Notes: generated from the letters alone by a model not told the origin. DNA of 20,417 nt from Usitatibacter sp035624355 (GCA_035624355.1 DASPRQ010000005.1:1-20417), one strand, 5' to 3'; counted from the first letter of the stretch, positions 8,915 to 16,012 are shown. Translations and numbers: made by a program.

Positions 8915-10054
8915 TCACTGCGTCGTGCGCGTCGCGGGCTTGCGGCGGCCTTCGGCCTTCGCCGGGGCGCCCGCATCGGCCGCCGCGAGCTCCGGGAAGG
9001 CTTCGCCGATGGCGAGCACCGTCCCGGCGAGCGTCGCGTCGGTTCCCGGGATCTGTCCCGCGGCGACGCGGAAGCGGTGGCTGGTGAGCGTCTCCAGCAC
9101 GCGCGTCACGAACGGCGAGGCGAGCGAGTCGTCGTGGCAGACGAGGAAGTAGCGCTCGCTCACGAGCGGCAGGAACTCGAGGCCGAACTTGCAGGCCGCC
9201 GCCTCCACGCCGAAGCCGGCGTCGGCCATGCCGCTCGCGATGAACGCCGCCACCGCCGAGTGCGTGAACTCGCCCGTCTCGTAGCCGGCGATCGCCGCGC
9301 TTTCGACCCCCTCGCGCGCGAGCAGCAGGTCGAGGAGGATGCGCGTGCCGGAGCCGAACTGGCGGTTCACGAACCTCAGGCCCGGGCGCGCGAGGTCGGC
9401 GAGGCCCGCGAGCCCCAGGGGATTGCCCGCGGCGGTCATGAGCCCCTGGCGCCGGCTGCACAGCACGATGAGCGTCTGGCTCCCCGGGGTGAGCCATCTC
9501 CCGCAGAACGGCAGCGCCTCCGCCTGCAGCGCCCCCGCGGGCGTGTGGAACCCGGCCATCTCGCACTCGCCCGCGGCGAGCGCGGCGAGCGCCTCCATGC
9601 TTCCGCAGTACTTGAGGTCCACGGGCACGCGGTCCTCGACGAGCAGGTCGCGCAGCAGCTCGACCGCGAATCCGTGGCTCACGCGCATGCGGAAGACCAT
9701 CGCGGGGTCGCGCAGCGCCCGGTCGATCTCCATGTCGAGCTCGGACTCGAGGTTGCGGAAGATGGGCGCGAGGCGCGCGGCCACGCGCCGTTCCGCCCAC
9801 AGCAGCTGCTCGCCGAGGGGGCTCAGCGTCGCGCCGCGCCCGCGGCTCATCACGAGGAGCGGCGCCCCGAGCGCGCGGGCGCCGTCGCGGATCATCCCCC
9901 AGGCATGGCGGTACGAGATGCCGAGCTTGCGGGCCGCGCGCATGAGGTTGCCCTGCTCCTCGATCGCGCCGAGGAGCTGGATGAGCCGCGGCATCAGCGG
10001 ATCGAGCTCCGAATGGCCGTCGAGGACCCAGTGGGGCTTGATCGTGACCTTCAG
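8915..10054 (-). CDS. ModE-type HTH regulator with PBP-like ligand domain, divergent from formate dehydrogenase
   Basis: A 379-residue one-component regulator. The N-terminus (about 15-95) is a ModE/LysR-like winged helix: LIQLLGAIEEQGNLMRAARKL, then GISYRHAWGMIRDG and SRGRGATLSPLGEQLL. The rest (about 115-350) resembles the periplasmic-binding-like domain (PBP_like) found next to ModE-type HTH or MoeA, with HGFAVELLRDLL, GECEMAGFHTP, FVNRQFGSGTRILLDLLL and GMADAGFGVEAAA. It probably senses molybdate, tungstate, a cofactor precursor or formate and controls the adjacent Mo/W formate dehydrogenase. A divergent regulator, FdsR, is known for the Cupriavidus fds operon; I cannot confirm orthology. 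No ATG opens this frame. I place the start at CTG (10052-10054): GGAGGA lies six bases before it and the family typically begins near this xKVxIKPxW segment. The alternative TTG at 10139-10141 has no ribosome binding site and falls in the predicted promoter. Confidence 0.82.
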   Translation of the reverse strand: MKVTIKPHWVLDGHSELDPLMPRLIQLLGAIEEQGNLMRAARKLGISYRHAWGMIRDGARALGAPLLVMSRGRGATLSPLGEQLLWAERRVAARLAPIFRNLESELDMEIDRALRDPAMVFRMRVSHGFAVELLRDLLVEDRVPVDLKYCGSMEALAALAAGECEMAGFHTPAGALQAEALPFCGRWLTPGSQTLIVLCSRRQGLMTAAGNPLGLAGLADLARPGLRFVNRQFGSGTRILLDLLLAREGVESAAIAGYETGEFTHSAVAAFIASGMADAGFGVEAAACKFGLEFLPLVSERYFLVCHDDSLASPFVTRVLETLTSHRFRVAAGQIPGTDATLAGTVLAIGEAFPELAAADAGAPAKAEGRRKPATRTTQ

Positions 10055-10060
10055 GGGCCG

Positions 10061-10066
10061 TCCTCC
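10061..10066 (-). promoter_or_regulatory. Strong Shine-Dalgarno sequence that decides the regulator start
   Basis: On the minus strand this reads GGAGGA and is followed, after the six bases CGGCCC, by a CTG codon in frame with the regulator. It is the only good ribosome binding site in the frame's open 5' region. Confidence 0.6.
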
Positions 10067-10113
10067 GTGCGATGCGGCCCCGTGGCGGGCTTTCCGGGGC
10101 TCTCGATGCGCCG

Positions 10114-10141
10114 ATGTTACGTGGCCCGCGGAAATGAGCAA
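10114..10141 (-). promoter_or_regulatory. Candidate promoter of the divergent regulator
   Basis: On the minus strand TTGCTC (10141-10136), a 16-base spacer and TAACAT (10119-10114) form a plausible sigma70 promoter. Transcription would start near 10107 and give a leader of about 52 bases to the CTG codon. Confidence 0.45.
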
Positions 10142-10168
10142 AGCGGCGACGAGGGCGGCCGGAGGGCC

Positions 10169-10182
10169 TTGACCCCCGTCAA
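10169..10182 (+). promoter_or_regulatory. FNR/CRP-family-like dyad TTGAC-N4-GTCAA
   Basis: TTGAC, CCCC, GTCAA form a perfect inverted repeat with the size and spacing of FNR/ANR/DNR/FixK sites (consensus TTGAT-N4-ATCAA, with one change in each half). Its centre at 10175.5 lies about 42-47 bases upstream of the likely transcription start of the formate dehydrogenase operon, a typical activator position. Confidence 0.5.
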
Positions 10183-10205
10183 GCGCCGGGAAGCGCCGAA
10201 TTCGC

Positions 10206-10216
10206 TAAGCTAGTAT
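10206..10216 (+). promoter_or_regulatory. Candidate -10 region of the formate dehydrogenase operon
   Basis: Two overlapping -10-like hexamers, TAAGCT (10206-10211) and TAGTAT (10211-10216), sit downstream of the FNR-like dyad. TAGTAT is preceded by GC as in the other TGCTAGAAT-type boxes of this window. No -35 box is seen at normal spacing, which fits an activator-dependent promoter. An octamer, AAGCGCCG, is repeated at 10181-10188 and 10191-10198 just upstream. Confidence 0.45.
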
Positions 10217-10302
10217 CCAGTGTCTCGATGATCCGGCTTCCGGCGCCGCGTGCCGGCGGCCCCAGGCCGACTCGCAGCTATGCCGGTCTCGCCGGAACGT
10301 GA

Positions 10303-10321
10303 CGCGCCCCGCCGGGGCGCG
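10303..10321 (+). promoter_or_regulatory. Leader hairpin just upstream of the formate dehydrogenase operon
   Basis: CGCGCCCC, a three-base loop GCC, and GGGGCGCG form a perfect eight-pair stem that ends 20 bases before the ATG at 10342. The predicted leader is about 120 bases long and the ATG has no Shine-Dalgarno sequence, so the stem could influence translation or RNA stability. It does not resemble a known riboswitch that I can identify. Confidence 0.4.
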
Positions 10322-10341
10322 CCGACACGGACCTTCACGCC

Positions 10342-12024
10342 ATGGCCGATACCGTCGCGATTCCCCTCTCCAAGATCCGGCGCCCGCGTTCCTTGCCTAA
10401 GGGGCGCCCCGTCGACCCCGCCGCCCGGGAGGAGATCGCGCGGCTGCTCGAAGGCGCGCCCCTCGACGCGCAGTACCTGATCGAGAACCTGCATCGCATC
10501 CAGGACCGCTTCGGGCATCTCGCCGCGGCGCACCTCAACGCGCTCGCCGAGGCGATGAAGCTCGCGCAGGCGGAGGTCTACGAGGTGGCGACGTTCTACC
10601 ACCACTTCGACGTGGTGAAGGAAGGCGGCGAGGCGCCGCCCCGGGTCACGGTGCGCGTGTGCGAAACGCTTTCGTGCGCGATGGCCGGAGCGGGGGACCT
10701 CCTCGAGAGGCTTCCGAAGATCCTCGGGCCCGGCGCGCGCGCGGTCGCCGCGCCCTGCATCGGGCGGTGCGCCGAGGCCCCCGCCGTGTGCGTGGGCCGC
10801 AACGCCTTCGGGCACGCGACGGCGGAAAGCGTCGCGCAGTGCGTGGCCGCGGGGAAGGTCGAGGCGCCCGAGGTCGAGACGCTGCGATACGCCGACTACC
10901 GCGCCCGCGGCGGCTACACGACCTGGCTCGAGTGCGTGAATGGCGAGCGCGACGTCGAGTCGGTGCTCAAGACGATGGAGGATTCGGGCCTGCGCGGTTT
11001 GGGCGGCGCCGGGTTCCCCGCGGGCCGCAAGTGGCGCATCGTGCGCGCGGAGCCGAGCCCACGCCTCATGGCGGTGAACATCGACGAAGGCGAGCCGGGC
11101 ACTTTCAAGGACCGCCTCTTTCTCGAGCACAGCCCGCACCGCTTCCTCGAGGGGATGCTCATCGCCGCGTGGGCGGTCGGGATCGAGGGGATCTACATCT
11201 ACATCCGCGACGAGTACCACGCGTGTCGCGCGATGCTCGAGCGCGAGCTCGCGGCGCTGAAGGCGGACCCCCCCGCCAAACTCCCCGACATCCATCTTCG
11301 CCGCGGCGCGGGCGCCTACATCTGCGGCGAGGAGTCCGCGATGATCGAGTCGATCGAAGGCAAGCGCGGCATGCCGCGGCTTCGTCCGCCCTACGTCGCG
11401 CAGGTCGGGCTCTTCGACCGCCCGACGCTCGAGCACAACATGGAGACGCTCTTCCTGGTGCGCGACCTCGTCGCCATGGGCGCCGAGTGGTTCACGCGCC
11501 ACGGCCGCCACGGCCGCAAGGGCTTGCGGGCGTTCTCGGTGTCGGGCCGCGTGAAGAAGACCGGCGTGCACGTGGCTCCCGCCGGCATCACGGTGAAGGA
11601 GCTCATCGACGAATGCTGCGGCGGCATGCAGGACGGGCACGCGTTCTACGCGTACCTGCCGGGCGGAGCCTCGGGCGGCATCCTTCCCGCCTCCATGGGC
11701 GACATCCCGCTCGACTTCGACACGCTGCAGCCCTACGGATGCTTCATCGGTTCGGCCGCGGTGATCATCCTGTCGGACAAGGACAAGGCGCGCGACGCGG
11801 CGTTGAACCTGATGCAGTTCTTCGAGCACGAGTCGTGCGGCCAGTGCACGCCCTGCCGCGTGGGCACCGCGAAGGCGGCGCAGCTCATGGAAGCGAAGAA
11901 GTGGAACCGGGAGCTCCTCGAGGAGCTCTCGGTCGCGATGGCCGATGCCTCGATCTGCGGCCTCGGGCAGGCGGCCCCGAACCCGATCCGCTGCGTGGCG
12001 AAGCACTTCCCGGACGAGATCTGA
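10342..12024 (+). CDS. fdsB: NAD-dependent formate dehydrogenase beta subunit, NuoE-NuoF fusion
   Basis: A 560-residue electron-transfer subunit that joins two proteins usually separate in the Cupriavidus-type enzyme (FdsG and FdsB). Residues about 20-160 are a NuoE-like thioredoxin-fold domain binding [2Fe-2S] through Cys107, Cys112, Cys139 and Cys143. The rest is NuoF-like: GLGGAGFPAGRKW (220-232) and NIDEGEPGTFKDR (246-258) for FMN/NADH, GAYICGEESAMIESIEG, then a [4Fe-4S] site with ESCGQCTPCR (Cys499, 502, 505) and a likely fourth ligand, Cys539. It passes electrons from the alpha subunit through FMN to NAD+ in the cytosol. The same fusion occurs in the two-subunit FDH1 of Methylorubrum extorquens (Fdh1B). 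NuoF-like subunits of NAD-reducing hydrogenases are similar, but the formate-dehydrogenase alpha gene 10 bases downstream settles the role. The ATG at 10342 has no Shine-Dalgarno sequence. Confidence 0.92.
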   Translation: MADTVAIPLSKIRRPRSLPKGRPVDPAAREEIARLLEGAPLDAQYLIENLHRIQDRFGHLAAAHLNALAEAMKLAQAEVYEVATFYHHFDVVKEGGEAPPRVTVRVCETLSCAMAGAGDLLERLPKILGPGARAVAAPCIGRCAEAPAVCVGRNAFGHATAESVAQCVAAGKVEAPEVETLRYADYRARGGYTTWLECVNGERDVESVLKTMEDSGLRGLGGAGFPAGRKWRIVRAEPSPRLMAVNIDEGEPGTFKDRLFLEHSPHRFLEGMLIAAWAVGIEGIYIYIRDEYHACRAMLERELAALKADPPAKLPDIHLRRGAGAYICGEESAMIESIEGKRGMPRLRPPYVAQVGLFDRPTLEHNMETLFLVRDLVAMGAEWFTRHGRHGRKGLRAFSVSGRVKKTGVHVAPAGITVKELIDECCGGMQDGHAFYAYLPGGASGGILPASMGDIPLDFDTLQPYGCFIGSAAVIILSDKDKARDAALNLMQFFEHESCGQCTPCRVGTAKAAQLMEAKKWNRELLEELSVAMADASICGLGQAAPNPIRCVAKHFPDEI

Positions 12025-12034
12025 GGACGCGCCG

Positions 12035-14863
12035 ATGAAGATGAACGAGCCGGTCGACAAGACCGAGACCATCGAATTCAAGCTGAACGGCGAGACCATC
12101 TCCGCCTTCGCGGGCGAGACGATCATCGAGGCCGCGAAGCGCCACGGCACCGACATCCCGCACCTCTGCTACAAGGAGGGCATGCGGCCCGACGGCAACT
12201 GCCGCGCGTGCATGGTCGAGATCAAGGGCGAGCGCGTGCTGGCTCCCTCGTGCTGCCGCTATCCGGCGAAGGGCATGGAAGTCGCGAGCGACTCGCCGCG
12301 CGCCGTGCACTCGCAGAAGATGGTGCTGGAGCTCCTCCTCTCCGACGTGCCGAAGACGGACTTGAAGCCCGGCGCGAACGAGCTCTTCGAGTGGAGCGGC
12401 AGGCTCGGCGTCACGCACCCGCGCTTCCCGATGCGCGACCAGCCCACGTGCGATCCGTCGCATCCCGCGATGAGCGTGAACCTCGACGCCTGCATCCAGT
12501 GCACGCGCTGCGTGCGCGCGTGCCGCGAGGTGCAGGTGAACGACGTGATCGGGTATGCCTTCCGCGGCCACGATTCGAAGATCGTCTTCGACTTCGACGA
12601 CCCGATGGGAGAATCCACGTGCGTCGCGTGCGGCGAATGCGTGCAGGCCTGCCCGACGGGAGCGCTCGCCCCCGCGAAGAACGCCTACCAGGTCGTGGCG
12701 GACAGGAAGGTCGATTCCGTCTGCCCGTACTGCGGCGTGGGCTGCCAGCTCACCTACCACGTGAAGGACAACCGGATCGTGCGCGTCGAAGGGCGCGACG
12801 GCCCCGCGAACCACGCTCGTCTGTGCGTGAAGGGGCGCTTCGGATTCGACTACGTGAAGCACCCGCACCGCCTCGCGAAGCCCCTCGTGCGCAAGCCCGG
12901 CGTTCCCAAGGCCGCGGACTTCACCATCGATCCGCTCGCCTGGAAGGACGTCTTCCGCGAAGCGACGTGGGAAGAGGCGCTCGACCTCGCCGCGGGTGGA
13001 TTGAAGAAGATCCGCGACCGCGACGGTCCGCAGGCGCTCGCCGGCTTCGGCAGCGCCAAGGGCTCGAACGAGGAGGCCTACCTCTTCCAGAAGCTCGTGC
13101 GCACGGGCTTCGGCACCAACAACGTCGACCACTGCACGCGCTTGTGCCACGCATCGTCGGTCGCGGCGCTGCTGGAAGGGATCGGTTCGGGCGCCGTGTC
13201 GAACCAGGTCTCGGACGTCGCGAAGGCCGAGCTCCTCGTCGTCATCGGCTCGAACCCGACCTCGAACCACCCGGTCGCGGCGACCTTCATGAAGAACGCC
13301 GTCGAGCGCGGCGCGAGGCTCGTCGTCATGGATCCGCGCCGCACGGAGATCGCGCGGCACGCGTGGCGGTTCCTGCAGTTCAAGGCCGACACCGACGTGG
13401 CGCTCCTCAACGCGATGATCTACACGATCCTCGAGGAAGGGCTCGCGGACCAGGAGTTCATCCGCACGCGCACCTCCAACTTCGAGGCGTTGAAGGAGAA
13501 CGCGAAGGGATTCAGCCCCGAGCTCATGGCGTCGATCTGCGGCATCCCCGCGGAGACGATCCGCGAGGTGGCGCGCGCCTACGCGACCTCGAAGGGCTCC
13601 ATGATCCTGTGGGGCATGGGCATCTCGCAGCACGTGCACGGAACCGACAACGCGCGCTGCCTCATCGCGCTCGCGCTCATGACCGGGCAGATCGGCCGCC
13701 CCGGCACGGGCCTGCACCCGCTGCGCGGCCAGAACAACGTGCAGGGCGCCTCCGACGCGGGCCTCATCCCGATGATGTACCCGGACTACCAGCGTGTGGA
13801 CGATCCGAAGGCGATCGAGCGCTTCGAGAGGTTCTGGGGGCGCACGCTCGACCACAAGGCCGGGCTCACGGTGGTGGAGATCATGGACGCCGCGTACGAG
13901 GGCCGCATCAAGGGCATGTATGTCGAGGGCGAGAACCCCGCGATGTCGGACCCGAATGCGCACCACGCGCGCGAGGGCATCGCGAAGCTCGAGCACCTCG
14001 TCGTGCAGGACATCTTCCTCACGGAGACCGCGTATCTCGCCGACGTCGTGCTGCCCGCCTCCGCATGGCCGGAGAAGACCGGCACGGTCACGAACACCGA
14101 CCGCATCGTGCAGCTCGGCCGCCGCGCGCTCGACATGCCGGGCGATGCGCGCCAGGACCTGTGGATCATCCAGCAGGTCGCGAACCGCCTCGGATGCGGC
14201 TGGAACTACGAGGGACCGGAGTCCGGCGTCGCGCGGGTCTACGAGGAGATGCGCAACGCCATGAACTCGATCCACGGCATCTCGTGGGAGCGCCTCGAGA
14301 ACCAGTCCGCGGTGACGTATCCGTGCCGCACGGAAGACGACCCGGGCCAGCCCGTCGTCTTCACCGAGAGCTTCCCCACGAAGGACGGGCGCGGCAAGTT
14401 CGTTCCGGCGGACATCATGCCCGCGAACGAGCGCCCCGACGCCGAGTATCCCTTCGTGCTCATCACGGGGCGCCAGCTCGAGCACTGGCACACGGGCGCG
14501 ATGACGCGTCGCGCCTCGGTGCTCGACGTGATCGAGCCCGGGGCGGTGGCCTCGCTCCACCCGCTCGACCTCGTCGCGATCGGCGCGCGGGCGGGCGACG
14601 TGATCACGGTGGCCTCGCGGCGCGGCAGGATCGCCCTCACGGCGCGCGCCGACGAGGGCACGCCGCGCGAGACGGTCTTCATTCCCTTCGCCTTCTACGA
14701 GGCGGCGGCCAACCTCCTCACCAATCCGGCGCTCGACCCCTTCGGCAAGATCTCCGAGCTCAAGTACTGCGCGGTGAAGGTGAGCAGGGGCGGGACGCTC
14801 ACGCCGCTGGCGAGCTACGGCGGCGGCCAGGCCTTCAAGGCGGCGCCCGAAGCGGCCGACTGA
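12035..14863 (+). CDS. fdsA: Formate dehydrogenase catalytic alpha subunit (Mo/W-bis-MGD)
   Basis: A 942-residue cytosolic FdsA/Fdh1A-type subunit that oxidises formate to CO2. The N-terminus is NuoG-like: a [2Fe-2S] site (Cys45, 56, 59, 73), a His-Cys3-type segment, and a two-cluster ferredoxin domain (CIQCTRCVRAC at 153-163; CVACGECVQAC at 196-206). Next comes the oxidoreductase cluster CPYCGVGC (230-237) with Cys264. The active site has LCHAS with Cys371 and His372 (TGC codon, so a cysteine enzyme, not selenocysteine), and Arg564 in the LRGQNN motif. The C-terminal cofactor-binding domain includes LITGRQLEHWHTG. The start at 12035 follows a GAGGA that overlaps the stop of the beta gene; the frame is open upstream but lacks a family match. 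No fdhD/fdsC or fdsD gene follows, unlike in the Cupriavidus operon. Confidence 0.96.
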   Translation: MKMNEPVDKTETIEFKLNGETISAFAGETIIEAAKRHGTDIPHLCYKEGMRPDGNCRACMVEIKGERVLAPSCCRYPAKGMEVASDSPRAVHSQKMVLELLLSDVPKTDLKPGANELFEWSGRLGVTHPRFPMRDQPTCDPSHPAMSVNLDACIQCTRCVRACREVQVNDVIGYAFRGHDSKIVFDFDDPMGESTCVACGECVQACPTGALAPAKNAYQVVADRKVDSVCPYCGVGCQLTYHVKDNRIVRVEGRDGPANHARLCVKGRFGFDYVKHPHRLAKPLVRKPGVPKAADFTIDPLAWKDVFREATWEEALDLAAGGLKKIRDRDGPQALAGFGSAKGSNEEAYLFQKLVRTGFGTNNVDHCTRLCHASSVAALLEGIGSGAVSNQVSDVAKAELLVVIGSNPTSNHPVAATFMKNAVERGARLVVMDPRRTEIARHAWRFLQFKADTDVALLNAMIYTILEEGLADQEFIRTRTSNFEALKENAKGFSPELMASICGIPAETIREVARAYATSKGSMILWGMGISQHVHGTDNARCLIALALMTGQIGRPGTGLHPLRGQNNVQGASDAGLIPMMYPDYQRVDDPKAIERFERFWGRTLDHKAGLTVVEIMDAAYEGRIKGMYVEGENPAMSDPNAHHAREGIAKLEHLVVQDIFLTETAYLADVVLPASAWPEKTGTVTNTDRIVQLGRRALDMPGDARQDLWIIQQVANRLGCGWNYEGPESGVARVYEEMRNAMNSIHGISWERLENQSAVTYPCRTEDDPGQPVVFTESFPTKDGRGKFVPADIMPANERPDAEYPFVLITGRQLEHWHTGAMTRRASVLDVIEPGAVASLHPLDLVAIGARAGDVITVASRRGRIALTARADEGTPRETVFIPFAFYEAAANLLTNPALDPFGKISELKYCAVKVSRGGTLTPLASYGGGQAFKAAPEAAD

Positions 14864-14875
14864 CCCGTCCCGGGG

Positions 14876-14890
14876 GGGCCTTGACGGCCC
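14876..14890 (+). terminator. Short hairpin after the formate dehydrogenase operon
   Basis: GGGCC, loop TTGAC, GGCCC forms a five-pair stem 12 bases after the alpha-subunit stop. It lacks a T-run and its loop doubles as a possible -35 box for the next gene, so termination here is uncertain. Confidence 0.25.
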
Positions 14891-14906
14891 GCCGCTTTGC
14901 TATTAG
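14881..14906 (+). promoter_or_regulatory. Candidate promoter of the SPFH gene
   Basis: TTGACG at 14881-14886 is followed 14 bases later by an extended -10, TG-C-TATTAG (14898-14906). The spacing is short, so the extended -10 may act largely alone. The stretch is locally AT-rich in a very GC-rich window, as expected of a promoter. Confidence 0.45.
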
Positions 14907-14918
14907 TGTGATATCACA
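14907..14918. promoter_or_regulatory. Perfect palindrome TGTGATATCACA, candidate operator
   Basis: A 12-base perfect palindrome begins directly after the extended -10 box and covers the predicted transcription start of the SPFH gene, 25 bases before its ATG. Position and symmetry suit a repressor operator. The ribbon-helix-helix protein encoded as the second gene of this unit is the obvious candidate to bind it; that is inference. Confidence 0.5.
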
Positions 14919-14943
14919 TCAATAGCAGACGGCGGGGGTCGCC

Positions 14944-15825
14944 ATGGCGCAATACCGCAGGGAAGGCACGTTCGAGAAGGGCGCGGCGACGGCGAACGGC
15001 ATCGCGATGCTGCTCACGCTGATCGCGCTCGTCGCGTTCGAGGCGGCGGCGGTGGCCGTGGTGCGCAGCCCCATCCTCGTCGTCGGGGTGGCCCTCGCGA
15101 TCGCATTCATCGCGCCGGGCTTCTTCATGCTGCAGCCCAACGAGGCGGGGGTGATCACGCTCTTCGGCGCGTACCTCGGCACCGAGCGCGCGCCGGGCCT
15201 GCGCTGGACGCTGCCCTGGAACGGCCGCCGGCGCGTGAGCGTGCGCGCCCGCAACCACAGCGTCGAGACGCTCAAGGTGAACGACAAGCGCGGCAACCCG
15301 GTCGAGATCGCGGCGGTCGTGGTGTGGCGGGTCGAGGACACCGCGCAGGCGATCTTCGACGTGGAGGACTTCGAGCAGTTCGTGCGCGTGCAGAGCGAGT
15401 CGGCGCTGCGCCACGTCGCCACGCGCTACGACTACGACGAAGGCGAGGAGCACGCGGCGGCCGCGGTGACGCTGCGCGGCGGCGCCGACACGGTCGCCGA
15501 GGCGCTGCGCGAGGAGCTGCAGGCGCGCGTGCAGCAGGCGGGCGTGAAGGTCGAGGAGGCGAAGCTCACCCATCTCGCCTATGCGCCGGAGATCGCGGGC
15601 GCGATGCTGCGCCGCCAGCAGGCCGAGGCGGTGATCGCCGCGCGCGCCAAGATCGTGAGCGGGGCGGTGTCCATGGTGGAGATGGCGCTCAGGAGCCTGT
15701 CGGAGCGCAAGGTGATCGAGCTCGACGACGAGCGCCGCGCGACCATGGTCTCCAACCTCATGGTGGTGCTGTGCGCGGAGCGCGACACGCAGCCGGTGGT
15801 CAACACCGGGACGCTCTACACCTGA
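14944..15825 (+). CDS. SPFH / band 7 domain membrane protein
   Basis: A 293-residue protein of the stomatin/prohibitin/flotillin (SPFH) superfamily. Two hydrophobic helices near the N-terminus (about 18-40 and 43-62) are followed by the SPFH core, starting with LQPNEAGVITLFGAYLGTERAPGLRWTLPW and continuing through the NDKRGNPVEIAAVVVWRVED strand region. A predicted helical stretch (about 183-245) contains ARVQQAGVKVEEAKLTHLAY and RRQQAEAVIAARAKIVSGAV, typical of SPFH oligomerisation helices. It should form large ring-like assemblies on the inner membrane that organise or protect other membrane proteins; its partners are not evident. The ATG at 14944 follows a G-rich ribosome binding site. A 59-residue ribbon-helix-helix gene follows after 7 bases, so the two form a unit. 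Confidence 0.85.
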   Translation: MAQYRREGTFEKGAATANGIAMLLTLIALVAFEAAAVAVVRSPILVVGVALAIAFIAPGFFMLQPNEAGVITLFGAYLGTERAPGLRWTLPWNGRRRVSVRARNHSVETLKVNDKRGNPVEIAAVVVWRVEDTAQAIFDVEDFEQFVRVQSESALRHVATRYDYDEGEEHAAAAVTLRGGADTVAEALREELQARVQQAGVKVEEAKLTHLAYAPEIAGAMLRRQQAEAVIAARAKIVSGAVSMVEMALRSLSERKVIELDDERRATMVSNLMVVLCAERDTQPVVNTGTLYT

Positions 15826-15832
15826 CGGCCCG

Positions 15833-16012
15833 ATGGCGGAGCGCAAGGCCTACCTGCTGCGCATCGATCCGGCCCTGTGGGCCGCGCTCGAGCGCCTCGC
15901 CCAGGCGGAGCTGCGCTCGGTGAACGGCCAGGTCGAATACCTGCTGCGCGAGGCCCTGCAGCGCCGCGGGCTCGCGCAGGAGGGCGCGGAGCGTCCGGCC
16001 CGCCGGCGCTGA
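15833..16012 (+). CDS. Small Arc-like ribbon-helix-helix DNA-binding protein
   Basis: A 59-residue protein starting seven bases after the SPFH stop. An N-terminal strand (KAYLLRIDP, residues 5-13) is followed by helix A (ALWAALERLAQAE), a turn at LRSVNGQ, and helix B (VEYLLREALQRRG), the classic Arc/MetJ ribbon-helix-helix order, and then by a basic tail (PARRR). The alternating strand residues Tyr7, Leu9 and Ile11 and the SVNGQVEYLL turn fit Arc-type repressors, which bind DNA as dimers through the paired strands. It has no toxin-like neighbour; the upstream partner is the SPFH gene. It may autoregulate the pair through the palindrome at 14907-14918. It converges with the SPW gene, with nine bases between their stops. 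Confidence 0.78.
   Translation: MAERKAYLLRIDPALWAALERLAQAELRSVNGQVEYLLREALQRRGLAQEGAERPARRR

Noticed and set aside
10217..10341. Moco or Tuco riboswitch before the formate dehydrogenase operon
   Set aside because: The leader is short and I could not fit the multi-helix layout of the known motif; only one simple hairpin is secure.
13139..13150. A possible selenocysteine codon in the formate dehydrogenase active site
   Set aside because: The active-site codon is TGC (Cys371), not TGA, and no SECIS-like hairpin is needed.
11885..14560. An 891-codon minus-strand open frame opposite the formate dehydrogenase alpha gene
   Set aside because: Composition is dominated by Arg, His, Leu and Val repeats typical of complementary-strand frames, no domain is recognisable, and the plus strand has a full set of cofactor motifs.
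15833..16012. Reading the ribbon-helix-helix gene as half of a toxin-antitoxin pair
   Set aside because: No toxin-like small gene lies on either side; the neighbours are an SPFH protein and a convergent SPW membrane protein.
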